Assembly: GCF_002234675.1 (NCBI RefSeq)
Contig: NC_019879.2
Coordinates: forward strand, 19,970,855-20,034,854
Reading direction: 5' to 3'
Length of the DNA: 64,000 nucleotides
From: Oryzias latipes
Lineage: Eukaryota > Chordata > Actinopteri > Beloniformes > Adrianichthyidae
This document shows positions 11,201 through 26,500 of the stretch, piece by piece (positions within the stretch are counted from its first letter, which is position 1; each line of letters opens with the position of its first letter). The position numbers and the translations under genes are program-made. Under the pieces are notes generated by a model that worked only from the letters and a program-made list of their open reading frames with translations, had not been told where the DNA came from and did no database searches.

Positions 11201-14200
11201 GAGAAATAAAAAAGGAAGAGGAAAAACAGGGACTCGTGTGGTAGAGTGGTTGCCTCGTAGCTGAAAAATGTGATCTCCAACTTCTCTGTGATCTGTATCT
11301 CTTTGGGTCAGACACATCCACCTAATTTTCTCCTCAGAGTGGGACTATTTGAAAAACTACAGCAGATTTTGCATGTGCCGATGATTCTACCATGAGTCTA
11401 AGGTAAATTTAGGATAGCTCAATTAACTTTGTAAATGAAAAGTTTTAAATAAGCGCAAAGTCAACTTAAAAATATGTTCTTTTGTGACTATGTTATTCCT
11501 CAGTCCCAGTAAATGGCAGTGCACCAATAGTGGATATAATGGAGCACAGAAAGTGCAGTACCACCACACTGTAGCACAGAAAGACCATTTGACCCCTCAA
11601 GGCTGCATGCAAAAGCACACAAGTGCTTTATTTCTGCAAATACTTAAGAGTGAAAAATGACATTCGTGAACAGAGAAAAAATGCTCATATTTCCCAATTT
11701 CATCAACATTTCCTCAAAAACTATAAGAGGCCAAGGTGAGGCTAAAAGCACAACAACTAATGATAGCTTACAAAATTAATTTAAATAATTCTTGTTGAAG
11801 TTGCTTTAAAAAGAGCACATTGGTGACTGTATTGTTTAAAAATGTGTGAATTTATTATTTTAAATCTAAAGTTGGCTGATTATTACTTTTTTCTAAGATT
11901 CTCCGGAGGGTTTTAATTCTACTCTTAATAAATAATTTGTTTTGCTGATTAAAAAAAAATATTAGTTGTTGATTAACAATTCATTTTTACGATTCTATTC
12001 ATATCATCATTTGTGTTTGCCAATATGGTTAAGAGTTAATACTAGTTCAATCTGAACTATTCGATTCAATCTGATTCACTGGCTTAAAATTGATCCAGGG
12101 CATCTTTAGCCAAAAATTCAACCGTGGGACTCAGAGATAAATACCTGGAGACTAAACAGTGATGTTTTCCAGATCCCTTATATTTCTTGCAAGATATTCG
12201 TGTGTAAAATAAATATGTATAGAAACAAACAAGAATTATTGGCAAATCCATTCACATTTTAGTTTCACAAAGTTCAGTCCACTGTTATTTTTCCACATCA
12301 AAGCAATCCAAACATTGTCAACATTCCACCACACTGTCTGGTCACATGAATTTGCAAAATTCAAGGTGTTTCCACACATTGGAATTTAATGATGGCTTTA
12401 TCATTTTCTGCTGCCATCACGTCTGTTGTCCGCTATGATGCACTTGCTTGTTTTTACGTCATAGTAAAATAAACCTACAGTGCCTCAATCCAAATAGTAT
12501 TTTCAAATGTCGACATGTTGATTTTTTGCTTTTTGAAACGATTTGATAATAGTATAGATCGATTGATATGATTCGATTAACAAATTCCCTTAGACATATG
12601 GATCCGGTTGGATCTTAGGAATATAAATTGATTTATCGATTAAGTCAGTTAATCACTACACCCCTAGTTGTTGGTCAATAATATCAATCTTCTTGTTTAC
12701 ATATACGGCAGTAGAGGGATACCTTCTAAAAATAATGAAAATGTCCCAGATTCCGAACTTTGTGATGAAAAATAAATGTAGGGTTTTTTTTCTCCATCAG
12801 AGAGATTCTCTCATTTTTATGTCATTCTCCTCACATCTGCTATATAGTAAAGGCAACAACATTCTCCTAAAACCTCCATCTGAGCATGTGCAGTAATCAG
12901 CATATTTATTATGGAACCACTTTTGAAAGCAGGAGAATTATGGCTGTAAAATACCTCATAGAGAGGGGCACAAAAAAACACTGGCAGTGATTCGATTACA
13001 CAGACTTATTTCAATTTGTCGTGTCATAAGAAATCAAAGCATAGTCCTTTTTCAAAGGCTGCCCCTTCTCACATTTTAAAGGCTCTTTCCTGGATGCAGG
13101 ATTGAGAAAAGCTCTATCTTCCTCTCTCTTCTTTACTCTATCTTGGCTGTCTCAGCCTTAGGGATTGAAGGGTTTTGGAGGTGGGCTGTCAGATCAGATA
13201 CTGGTTGGCCTGGTCTATGTGACGTCCCAGAGGCCAAGAGAGAATGGAGGATAGCTAATGTCCCCACTGGCCGCAAAACACCAGAGTCCACTCATCTCTC
13301 TTTCCAATAGGAAGCTCATTCTTGCACCCATTTACACCTCAGCAGATCCATATCTGGAATCCACCCAAGTCAACACCTCGCAGATAACAGGAGAAGGAAG
13401 GAAAGATGTAAGTGTGTGTAATGATTAGACAGGATGAGATCAAGTGCTATTGACCTGCTGCAATGTCTCAGGGAAGCATTAATAAGATGTGCTGGAGGAG
13501 CCCGTGGAAATGCTGCAAATTTCCAAAACACCAATTTGTATGCATCACACAGTGTGTCCACTTTCTGTGATTTTAATTTTTTTTTATTTCTAGAAAAAAA
13601 GCCCTGCTCTACAATCACATAACCAACATCACTAGTGATTACACAGTTTAAATTCAGAGGTGGACAGATGCACAAAACTGAAGGAGTAATTAGCAGACAA
13701 AACATGGGGAGAATTTACACTGTGGGATGCAACTAAAAGGATTTGCAGTTTTACAGGAAAGCAACTGCATGAAAGTTCTTCACCTCAGCTGCCTTATATC
13801 TTGACTCAACCTAAAAATGAAACTCCCCTTCAGTTGGGTTTTGTCGGAAAAAAAGGCACAAATGTTTGCAACTTCTTCACTCTGCCTTCATATTTTCATC
13901 ACCACAGCCTATTTCCCATGTTTCTCGCCTGACAGACACACTGTCATTATCATCAATGTGCCCCAAAAGGAATGTGATGTGTTTTGCCTGTGTGCTTTTG
14001 TGGTTCGGTGCATGCTGTGGTTATTATTTTTCATCTGTTTTTGTGGCGTGCAACACGGTGAAAGGTATTATTTGATTTTGTCATCCATAAAATGCTTTGG
14101 CTGTAATGGGTTGAGCTACATCTCTGAGTATCTGCTATACTTGTTGTGGTCTTTCACTATCTTTAGAATGGAGCTGTGCTTTTGGGGGGGGGGGTGGGGG

Positions 14201-14785
14201 GGGGGGGCACCAGGTTGAGTGCAGGAGGAACTCTAGCCGCTTGTTTTGTGGAAACAATGGATTGATGATTGATGAGTGTCAGTCTTCTGTTCTGAATGAA
14301 AACAAAGCTTCATGTGTAAACACCACCATACTCTTTTGAAAAAATAAATGTTAATCTTATCCTGGACTTACATGCTCTGGTCCTTGGAAACAGATCCTGC
14401 ACACAGGCGTCCTGAAGCCACTTTCAGTGTAGCTGGTGAGGGAGAACCTCTCCTCCAGCTTCCCCTTTGAGCAATCATCAGATGAGCTGCTGCAGCCACG
14501 CAGGGCTGCTGACAGCTCTGCAGCGTCCACCCAGCCCTCCACCGGTCGCTCCCCGCCGGATGTCCCTGTGGCCCCGGCCGCAGAGGACGCAGTCCTGTCC
14601 CCTGCGTCCTGGTGGCTCCTCGTTAGCGTATTGTTATTGTCGGCGATGCTTGCCTCGTGGCTTCCCGAAGCCTCACCGCTCATGGGGGTTGGAGTCGGCG
14701 GTGCCGGTGGCCCGAGAAGGAGCACCCTCAGGTCACCAAGCAGGACGCAGCAGCGGCTCTTCAGCATACCCCTGCTGCGCAGCAT
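5294..14785 (-). CDS. marchf4: MARCHF4 membrane RING-CH E3 ubiquitin ligase
   Basis: MARCH4 is a Golgi/endosomal transmembrane E3 ligase that ubiquitinates membrane proteins and lowers their surface level. Four coding exons on the minus strand were joined by GT-AG sites in phase: 14785-14372, 8776-8621, 8145-7953 and 5715-5294, giving 394 aa (the human protein is about 410 from memory). The RING-CH finger has the full C4HC3 set at about C129, C132, C145, C147, H155, C158, C171 and C174, with the family spacing. Exon 3 encodes [13 protein letters not shown] and two hydrophobic segments separated by [14 protein letters not shown]. The C-terminus [11 protein letters not shown] ends in a class I PDZ-binding motif. 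The tail around [10 protein letters not shown] matches MARCH4 better than MARCH9. The start at 14785 was chosen because the same frame has a stop 23 codons upstream and no earlier Met. It lacks the extra N-terminal hydrophobic leader of the human protein. It is divergent from smarcal1. Confidence 0.95.
6511..7130 (+). mobile_element. hAT-like MITE (family with taggggtgtaac ends), copy A
   Basis: It lies in marchf4 intron 3 and starts with taggggtgtaacagttaatt. The interior (tgtgatggcagca, aagacgtgacaatacagtgt, ggattattatgatgtggaaaaa, tctgagtcatactggttgaa) recurs at 11963-12666 (inverted), 25492-25745 (inverted, partial) and 61960-62335 (same sense, lacking its left end). The right boundary is approximate. 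Assignment to hAT rests on the terminal motif, which is common in fish hAT MITEs. Confidence 0.7.
9285..9398. mobile_element. Short hAT MITE with 8-bp target duplication
   Basis: A 114-bp element in marchf4 intron 1. It has inverted ends cagtgcttctcaa and ttgagaagcactt, flanked by the exact 8-bp repeat ctctaaac (9277-9284 and 9399-9406). An 8-bp duplication and CAG-type ends define hAT transposons. The interior has a G run and a T run and no coding capacity. Confidence 0.85.
9407..11962. other. marchf4 intron 1, no independent gene seen
   Basis: This stretch has no exon-like ORF or recognised repeat. Less AT-rich, apparently unique blocks lie at about 10515-10680 and 11500-11640. They would be worth comparing with other fish for conserved non-coding elements; I cannot assess conservation from one sequence. 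Confidence 0.4.
11963..12666 (-). mobile_element. hAT-like MITE (taggggtgtaac family), copy B
   Basis: It lies in marchf4 intron 1. Read on the minus strand it starts ctaggggtgtagtgattaac (12666 downwards) and follows copy A (6511-7130) through gtgatggcagca, the tggattgctttgatgtgg stretch and tctctgagtc. It is the longest copy, about 700 bp. The left plus-strand boundary near 11963 is degenerate, so that edge is approximate. Confidence 0.75.
12667..14371. other. marchf4 intron 1 sequence next to exon 1
   Basis: No repeat copy or extra exon was recognised. A long G-rich run lies at about 14184-14208. The block at about 13080-13500 is relatively GC-balanced and looks unique. Confidence 0.4.
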
Positions 14786-17100
<2,315 letters not shown>

Positions 17101-17130
17101 AAAAAGGGTCTTTGCAGCGCTCACTACTTC

Positions 17131-17164
17131 CACGTGACGTTTTGTTTTTCTGCGTCACTTCCTG
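17131..17164 (+). promoter_or_regulatory. smarcal1: Candidate smarcal1 core promoter sites (E-box and ETS)
   Basis: A palindromic E-box within cacgtgac (17131-17138) and an ETS-type site cacttcctg (17156-17164) lie about 360-390 bp before the smarcal1 ATG. The surrounding block (17110-17520) is CpG-richer and has no TATA box. ETS sites in CpG-rich TATA-less promoters are typical of housekeeping and DNA-repair genes. The assignment is motif-based only. Confidence 0.45.
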
Positions 17165-17524
17165 CGCGGCAGATCCTGAACTAAAGTTTTCCCTGTTAGC
17201 TTTCCGTTAGCTCCTTTTTACGCCCCATAAGTCGCCTGTTGCACGTTTAAGTATTCATATAAAATGTACGAACAAAAACAGTCTTTGGATTACATCGTTT
17301 AAAACAAACGCTGACTGTAGTCTTCAGTTTCTCGTCGTAGTTCAGCATAATCGTTGATTAGCTAAAGGATCTAGCTTCTTTAGCAGCAGGAGTTTGTGTT
17401 TTTGAGCGTGAAAGCGTTTACACTCGTGGATCTTCATGAACTGCAGTTTTCCAATCATGTCCAATCGGTTGTGAGTGTGTCAAGCCGTCATCTGAAGTAG
17501 CTCCCAGCAGCCAAGTCCCTCAAC

Positions 17525-20500
17525 ATGTCCAATCAGCTGACTGCTGAGCAGCAGCGAAAGATCGAGGAGAACAGACGGAAAGCTTTGGAGCGGAGAGCAG
17601 AAAGACTCGGACAAACTGTCAGCAGCACGAAGCAGCCTCCGGCGGGCTCCAGCACTGGGCCAGGACACGCGCAGGCCAAAAAACCAAGTGCCCCCCTCCA
17701 CCCTGCTGGACCTGATGATCACAGTGGAGCCCCGGCTCCCAAACACTTTGCTCCATCTTTCCAAAAGGTGCAGCAGAACTTCAGCAACCAGATCCCAAGT
17801 TCAGGTGGTCAGGGCAACTTTGGCTCATCAAAACAGGCGAGTTTTGTATTCAAATCAATTTCTTGAGAAGAAAATTAATTTTTTACCATAGCTTTGATCT
17901 TATTGTAGATAAAAGTCCCTGGTCCAGTTTCTCAGACAAACCAACATGCGAAGAACGTCCTGCCTGCTGGAGGACAACTCAATGCCAACACAACAAAGTC
18001 CCCCTCCTGCAGCTCTGGAGGTGCACTCGGGTCCTTCTACAATCAAGTCAGCAAACCTGCACAAGCTCCCCCAGCAAAGTTCACCCCCTCCACCTCTGCC
18101 CCTATGAAAAAGCCTGCCGTCTCTGTCAGAGGAAAATGTGTTCTTCATTCAGAGAACCGCTTCAGAGTGGAAGTGGGCTACCATGCAGAGCTAATAGCTG
18201 TTTTCAAATCCATGCCCTCAAAGAATTATGGTAAGCGCTGCACCTCCTTCACTCATAACTGATGCAGAATTTAGATCAGACAATGAAAGGTTTGATCTTT
18301 ATCTCATGCAAATTAGCGTTATTTGTTTCAGTCGTCTGTCAGTAAGAAATGTTAAAGTCCCGTTCTGCTCGTCTTTTGAACTGTGCTCCTTTAATTATGG
18401 TTATGCTGCTTTTAGTCAAAGTCAAATTACCTAGGACATAGTTTCTGCAGAGCGGCAGTAATTCATTAAAACTTCGCTTCTGAGCTGTGAGCGGGACTGT
18501 TGGTGCGAAGTAAGCCCGTCCCTACTTCCCATCATCCATCTGTTTACATGCTTTGCTGCTAGCTTCGTCTGCAAGCAGATGCATCAGAATAGAGCAGAGC
18601 TGGGAGCCTGTGGCCTGCCGTTGTAGCTTAGCTGGGCCTGCACGATAAATCGCAAATTTATTGTTATCGCAAGATCAAGCTGTGCAATACGTATATTGCA
18701 AAAGACAGAGTAAATTGCAATATATGGTTACCTGCAAGCTGCCATAAGATTGCTAAATGGACGCCTTCACGTTGTTGATCAATCGGATGGAGCTCTTTCA
18801 TGTTAGATGTTGGCCTCCTATGTAGACTAGGGGTCAAGTCTTATTTAAATTAAACTGTTGCAGCAAAATACAAATGATGTTTTTGGTTGTTTTGCTATTT
18901 GTTCATGTATCGCAATTTATATCGTCATCGCAAAATTGATCACTAATATCGCAAATTGCGAGTTTTCCCTACTTCTACTTCACAACTACAAGCTTTTTCT
19001 AATGGCATTTTTTTTGTCTGCTCCCGAGTCACAACAATTTCAAAAAAGAAATACTTATTAATGCAATTTTAAGATTCATTTTCTATGTAAATAACCTCCA
19101 TCATCAGAAAAATATCACGAAAACATGTTAGAAACACCAACCAAATTTTTCATTAATCTCTGTTACCTTTTTTTTTTCTTGTTCAATTATTATGCTTGTG
19201 TTTGTGCTTTTATTTTGAAATGACACAATCTTTTGTTGCCTTAGATCCAACTACAAAAACATGGAACTTTAGTCTGGATGACTACAGACAGCTAAGTATG
19301 CCAACAAACTGCCAGAAACAGGGTTTTATTGTTTTAAGTAAACTTAAAGGAATCATTAGCACTGTTTGCATCTTTCTTCTCATCCTGCAGTGGAGGAAGC
19401 AGCTGCCATTGCCTCAGTGTCTTTGAGGCCTCTGGAGGGAATGGAGGCGGTCAACAGTGGAGCCGTCCAGCCTCGTGACGGTGCGGCGCTAACGGCGCTG
19501 CTGAAACTGTGCAATGGTTGGCAGAAACCTGGAGCCGCTATAAAAGGACAGTGCATCCTGGTGTCTCGGACAAGGTTTGAGGTTGACATCCTTTACCATG
19601 CCGACGTCATTGGAGCATTTAAACAAATGCCTACTAAAAGCTACGGTAACAAACGCGCACTTATGAAGTTTCCTAGCTGTGCTGTTTGTGTTTTTTTTAC
19701 TTGTCTTTTTCTTTTCTTGTAGATATGAACACTAGAAAGTGGAGCTTCTCGCTCACAGACTATGGAGGACTCCGTGAGTAACACAGCTGTTTAAATATTG
19801 AGCTCCCTCATCTTCGATACCATCTTGTCTAACGGTGCTGTGTTCCGTGCTCAGTGGATCTCATCAGTGGGATAGCAGCAGTGGAGGTGGAGCCTCTACC
19901 CAGGGCAATAATCCAAGCTTTTGCTGCCAGGTTCGATGGGAGTGAAGCCAGGCCTTCAGACATTCCTGAGGCAGACCTCTCCAGCATCGACCCTGCACTC
20001 ACCTCCAGCCTCATGCCCTTCCAGAGGGAAGGAGTCAAGTAGGTGACTGTGCAGCCAGTAATGCCTCTTCTGCATTCAGTGACATATCAAGAATATGTCA
20101 TTTAGAATACTTCTAGGGTTTTGCAAAGTACTTTTCATTTTTGTGTTTGTGCTATTTACTTTAATGAACATGAGTTATTCATTTTTAATTTGTTTTTGTC
20201 ATGAGCACAGCTTTGCTGTGGCCAAACAAGGCCGGCTCCTTCTGGCTGATGACATGGGGCTGGGGAAGACGGTGCAGGCCATCTGCATCGCTGCCTACTA
20301 CAGGAACGAGTGGCCTTTGTTAGTGGTGGCTCCGTCCTCCGTGCGGTTCACCTGGGCTGAGGTAAAAAATGAATCGTCAAATGGATTCTGCACAGAAATC
20401 ACTTTACAAAGGAGTTCAGTTGTTTAAATGGGGTCAGTAGATTGTATATGTAGGCTATGCCAAAATACTTCATTAAAGTAAATTATTTAGTTTAGTATGA

Positions 20501-23500
20501 AAGACAGTTTTTACATTAACAGTGATTTAAATTGAGCATAGATGGAACTTTTATTAAAGACCCACTCTGATGAAAAATGTGTTTTTGTGGCATTTTTCTT
20601 ATGATGTAGAACATATATAAAGAAAATTAAGCTTAAAGTTGCATTTAAGAGTATTACTTTATTCTGATTGCTGTGAATCAGGAGCAGATGGAAAAAAATC
20701 CAGTTTTAAAAAGAGCTTATTTGTGATAGAAAATATGCCAGACAGGCCCCAACTTCCCTGCTCTTAGCTCAGCAATGGGGAATGGGAAGGGGAGGCGGGG
20801 TCGTGTTATGCTAACAGTCCCGCCCACAAATCAGGGGTTTAATAATCTACTGCTGTTGCTCTGCAGAAACTATGTCCTAGAAAACGACACAGGTTTTTTT
20901 TTTTTTACTTTTTAGCTCAAAATGACATAATCATAATTAAAAAAATGAGGATTTCTTATATTTAGAAAACAACATAAAAGTTTTTCTTTTGCCTGAAAAT
21001 AACAAAAATCACATTTAGCAAATAGACTTTTTGACAGGATGCTGATTATTTTCAATTTAATTACTGACAAATTTAATTACTGACAAACAGTATCATCAGC
21101 ACCTTTTGTCATTTATTTTTCCTACATTGTCGGTGCTTCCTTGTGTTCTTTGCTCAGCCTGCAGCAGCGTCGTCTGCTGTGTCGGCTCGTTTTCAGATGA
21201 GCTTGACTTGGCCTCATCTCTGTCAAAGACGATCCTCTCTCAGACCGATCGCTTGAAATAAATGCTCCCATTAGGAGCAGAAATCGCAGAGTAGTTATGT
21301 CCAATTAAAGAGGACACTTGCCCTGTCAGAGTCACTTTCTCTCTGCACTGTGAGGCTTTTGCGTTTGGGCAGATCTATAGCGGCGGGCGGGAGCTATAAT
21401 TTCATGCTTTTGAAACCAGGCTGACAAGCAAATGGCGAGCAGCTAAGTGGGTTGTCAGGAACATTTGGGCCCCAGTGGAAATTAGGGGCAACACTGTTCC
21501 AGAAGTGAGCTTGACTTGGTGGTCATTGATAACAACTGATAGTAACAAATTCAGGATAGCTTATATTTCATCAACCGCTGAAGTTCTGGTGACGAGCAGA
21601 AAATAAATCAAGCATTATTTTGAGGAGCTTTGATTGGTTGATTGATGTGATCCAGGCCTTCCGACGCTGGCTCCCCTCTCTAAGCCCGGACTGCATCAAC
21701 GTGGTGGTGAAGGCCAAAGACCGTCTGAGATCCGGATTGGTCAACATCGTTAGCTACGATCTGCTGAACAGGATGGACAAACAGCATCCAGGTCAACCAT
21801 TTAATGTTCTCATCATGGTGAGTTAAAAGCTGAATTCATAACCTGAATTGGATGTTTTCCTTAAAGTAAATGTTTTTTCCTTTCTCTTGTAGGATGAATC
21901 TCACTTTCTGAAGAACATGAAGACCGCTCGCTGTAAAGCAGCATTGCCTCTGCTGAAGGTTTGGGACAGACATTTCTGTCTTCAAGTTCATCCAGTTTTT
22001 GATCCCATACTGTTAGCCCCAGTCATGTTTTGCAGGACTAAGTATAAATAAACGCCTTAAAAGTTTGTTGATTTTTTTTTAACCAAGCGATTGGTTTAGT
22101 TTTTGTTTTTGTTTTCTGCCTTCATTTAGTCAAAATTCCTCATTTAGATTAAAAAAACAAACAGATGATCAACAAAAACACAAGTTGTTTGTTTTCCAAA
22201 AAAAAACCAAAATTAAACATAAAAAAAAAACATGTAATTATTCTTTCATCATCATTATTGCTACTAAATTACATACAAGTGAAATATTTAATTTTTTAAC
22301 CCTATTCCAAGCTGTAGTACATCAAAGCATAGTTTAAATAAAATGTTTGAAGAGGGGAACATTTGTGAACTAATATGTAAAGATGTGTTGATTCATCCAC
22401 ATTATTTTACATGTTCCTCACCATGACTATATTTATTAAGGTGTGCAATTTGTCATTTTGTCTTTAATTTACTGCTAACAAAGAACAGAATGCAATTTTG
22501 ATTTTGTTAATTCACTCTGCTGCTAGTTATCTTACGACACATTGGTTTAGGTTAAGTACAGTTTTCCATCGCCATAGTAGAGAATAGGGATGCAATGATT
22601 CACTTTCCTCACGATTTGGTCCAAACCCAAATTTTTGGGTCACGCTTTTGTTTCTGTTCGATAAATGATTTTATTTCAAAACAACAAAAAACTGAAAATT
22701 CAGGCAGATCATTTTTTTAATATGTTCTAGTAAGCAAGAAACAATGACTTAACCTTTCAGTTGGCCTATACTTTGTGAGCCTCGTGAAATGTAATAAAAC
22801 AGTCAAATCCTTCTTAAATGTAGCTCAACACTAGTTTGACCCTTTCAACGTAAAGATACTGGCATGCTGTCGGGATGCACCGATTCGGTTTCAAACAGAG
22901 AATTGTGGCATCCCTAGTCGAGAATAATTGTTTCATCTGTTTTCTGGGTCAGGACATAAGAAATGAAAGTTTATTCTAAAAACAAAACAAAAAAAGGTTA
23001 AGTTCCCTTCTCACCTGTTTTTTCTCTCCCTCAGGCTGCAAAGAGAGTCATTCTTCTGTCTGGGACTCCTGCAATGTCCAGACCCTGTGAGCTCTACACC
23101 CAGATTCTGGCTGTCAGACCTACACTCTTCCCTCGCTTCCATGAATTCGGCTTGCGATATTGTGATGCCAGAGAGGTACCAGATGTGTGAGGAGTCTAAC
23201 TCTCTTCAATAGTTCTTATTCCAGAAAACCTTGTGAGAAAAAAGGTTCAGACTAAGATTGGCTGACATTCGTTGTGGAAGATTTAGATACCGTAATCTAA
23301 GAACCAGTGTTATAAGAGCTGACAGGTTTGAAAACACATTTCTAAACATGAAACCAAAATTAAGTAGGTTTTTGGTCAATTGCGGACTCATCAGGTATAT
23401 TAAACTGACAAAAATAACTGATTGCGTTTTCATTTAAACCCCATTTTACGGAAGAGGAGTAGAGCCATGGAGAAAAGAAAAAATAAAGGGCATTCTGACT

Positions 23501-26500
23501 TTAATCTCAGAATTCTGATTTTTTTCTCAGAATTCTTACTTTATTCTCAAGAAAAAAGTCAGAATTCTGAGATTAAAGTCCGAACTTTCTATGCCCTTTT
23601 ATTTCTTTTTCTATGGCCCTAATTCTCTTCTGTACCATTTAACATGAATAAATATTTTTCTTTCACAATGGGTATGTATGATGTATTACTGCTTGACAAT
23701 AAACCAAAAGTGTTACTTCATAGATTTATAACGCCATTTAGGAAACAGATTGTTAAAAAGAAACTGTTAATCTTGCTGTGATTGAATAAAAAGTATATAT
23801 TTTTTTACCTGCGCTTCCTGCAGAAACCTTGGGGCTGGGATTACTCTGGCTCGTCAAACCTTGGAGAGCTGAAGCTGTTGTTAGAGGATTGTTTGATGCT
23901 GCGCCGCCTCAAGTCTGAGGTCCTTTCCCAGCTGCCCGCCAAACAGCGGAAGGTGGTCACGGTCACCATAGACGGCGTCAACACCCGGATAAAAGCTGCT
24001 CTCTCGGCTGCAGCCGCAGAGCTGACCAGGAACCATCGCAGCGTACGTCTTTGTTCCTTTACAGCCTGGAAAAGCCCAGAAATCTCACACACACATCAAA
24101 ATGGTTGTTCTTAAACACTTAAGTTGCTCAGTTTTTAAAAATATCGCACATGATCTTCAAGTTTTAAAGAATTTCAGGTTAAACTATTTTAACTTTTTTT
24201 TTTGCTGTTAACAGGTTTTCATTTGAACAAAAAGCAGATTTTAAGCAAATTTGTTGAATTCTTTTTTTTAAGATTTGAAGCGTTTCTTGTTGTCTTTAAA
24301 AATTTTGATGTTTTGAGGGCTTTTTCTTTTTTTATGAGGATATTTTTAAACAGTTTATTTGTTCTCGTTTAGATGTTAAAGTGTTTGGCTTAAAATGACA
24401 AAATCCACTTTTATTAGTGCAAATATCTCCTTTGTGGTTAGAAAACATAATCTTATGTCATTAAATGTTTTTAAAAATTAATAATTCTGATTCAAAAGAA
24501 TCATTTTATGCTTTATTTTAATCCACTTTAATCAAACAGTGAACGTTATAGCATCTTCTGGAACAAAACAACATTTAAAAAAATATTTCTGGGGTCTGCT
24601 GTTTACAAGGTTACAATTCTAGTCCAGGCTCTAGGACAAAAACTGCAAAATCTTTTGTTTATCAGACAGAAATATAGGATTTATTATCTTCACATGAGAA
24701 GCCTTCAAGCTTTCAAACAACTCCGATTATTTCATTGATGTTTGAGGGTGATTATGCATAATCACGCTCCTCATCAGAGTAATGGCAGTCCTATCAAATC
24801 ATCAAACACAATCTGCTGTCAGTTTTCATCTTCCGTTGTTCCTTATCTCCTCTGCAGAAAATAGAGGAGAAGGAAGCCCTCCTCGTCTTCTACAACCACA
24901 CAGCTGAAGCGAAGCAGCAAGCCATTATGTAAGTTCAGAGCCTTCGTTAGTCAATGAAATGGGCTAAAGTTGGAGAAGTCTGACTAATCAAACGGGTCTG
25001 AAGTTCAGAAAAGTGGGATTTCCTGTGTGCGTCTTTGAAACGATGCATCCTTTCTTCCCGGTCAGGGAGTACATCACAGACATGCTGGAGAGTGGGAGAG
25101 AGAAGTTTCTGGTTTTTGCTCATCATAAATCAGTTCTGGATCACATCACCTGTGAACTGGATAAAAAGGTAACACACATAAGATGTGAAACTGACAGAAG
25201 TGGTTGTATTATTTTGATATGAAAGAACCCAGATTGTTCAGATGTAAAAAGGTTTTTCTTTCTTTTACATTGATTTTAAGAACGTTTCTTGACTTGGGGT
25301 TAAATTTTGTGTAATGATATGTGGGTGGTGCTGACATAATGACTGAAGGAGATAATTTTCTTGTATAAGTGTGACTGGAGATTAGGGATAGTTTGTTTAG
25401 AGCTTTTCAAAAGCTCACTACAGTATTCCCTTGTTTATCGTGGGGGGTTACATTCTAAAAATAACCTGCGGAAGGTCAAATCCACAAAGTGTAGGGGTGT
25501 AACGATTCATTTTAACAATTTGATTCACATCATATTTTTGTGTTTGCTGATTCGATTCATAGTCGATATTTTTTCATTTTGATCGATCCAATTCTCTGAT
25601 CTAAAATCGATCCAGGACATCTTTAGCCAAAAATTCCACCAGTGTGACTCAGAGATAAATACCTGGATACTGAACAGTGCAGGTGAAGTTTCCCAGATTC
25701 CTTTTATTTTCTTGCAAGATAATCAAGTGTAAATGAAATATTATATTCTTAAAAAGTCCCCAAAAGAGGTGTGTCTATGTTATAAAGTAAAACCTCCGTC
25801 TTAAAAATGTACCTCTAGAATGCCTTCTCAGATATTCGATCCCACAGTTATCTGCAGTTTTAAGAAAAAATATGGGCACTGTGAATTTTTACATGTTGGG
25901 TTTGATAAACATGTGAGTTTTTGTGACATTAATGGAAACAGGTAGGGCTGCACGATATGAGGAAAACTCGCGATATGCGATATTGGTAATTAATATTGCG
26001 ATAACGATATACATTGCCGTATATAAACAAATAGCAAAAAAAACAAAAACATCATTTCCATTTCACTGCAACAGTTTAAAAATATACTCCAAATGACCCT
26101 TGTCGACGTAGGAGGCAAACATCAAACATAAAAGGGCTCATCTGATTGATCAAAAACGTAAACGGGTCCTTCTGATTGGTTAAATGCATAAAGGGATTTA
26201 TTTCATTTGTTCAATATTTCAAGCTGCCATGAGTTTGTTTTAGCACATTTAAGGTAATCATTTATTGCGATTTTTGCCGTCTTTTGCGGTATGCATATTG
26301 CACAGCTTGATTTCGCGTTAACGATAAATTTGCGGTATACTGTGCAGGCCTAGAAACAGGCTTTGTTTTTCTGTTTGCAGTGATTTAGTTGAATATTCAA
26401 ACACTTTTTTGTTCAATTCATGCAGAAATCCAAGTCATTTCTTTCTTTCGTTATCTTTCATGAAACATCAAAAATACAAAGACACAAATACAACAAAAGT

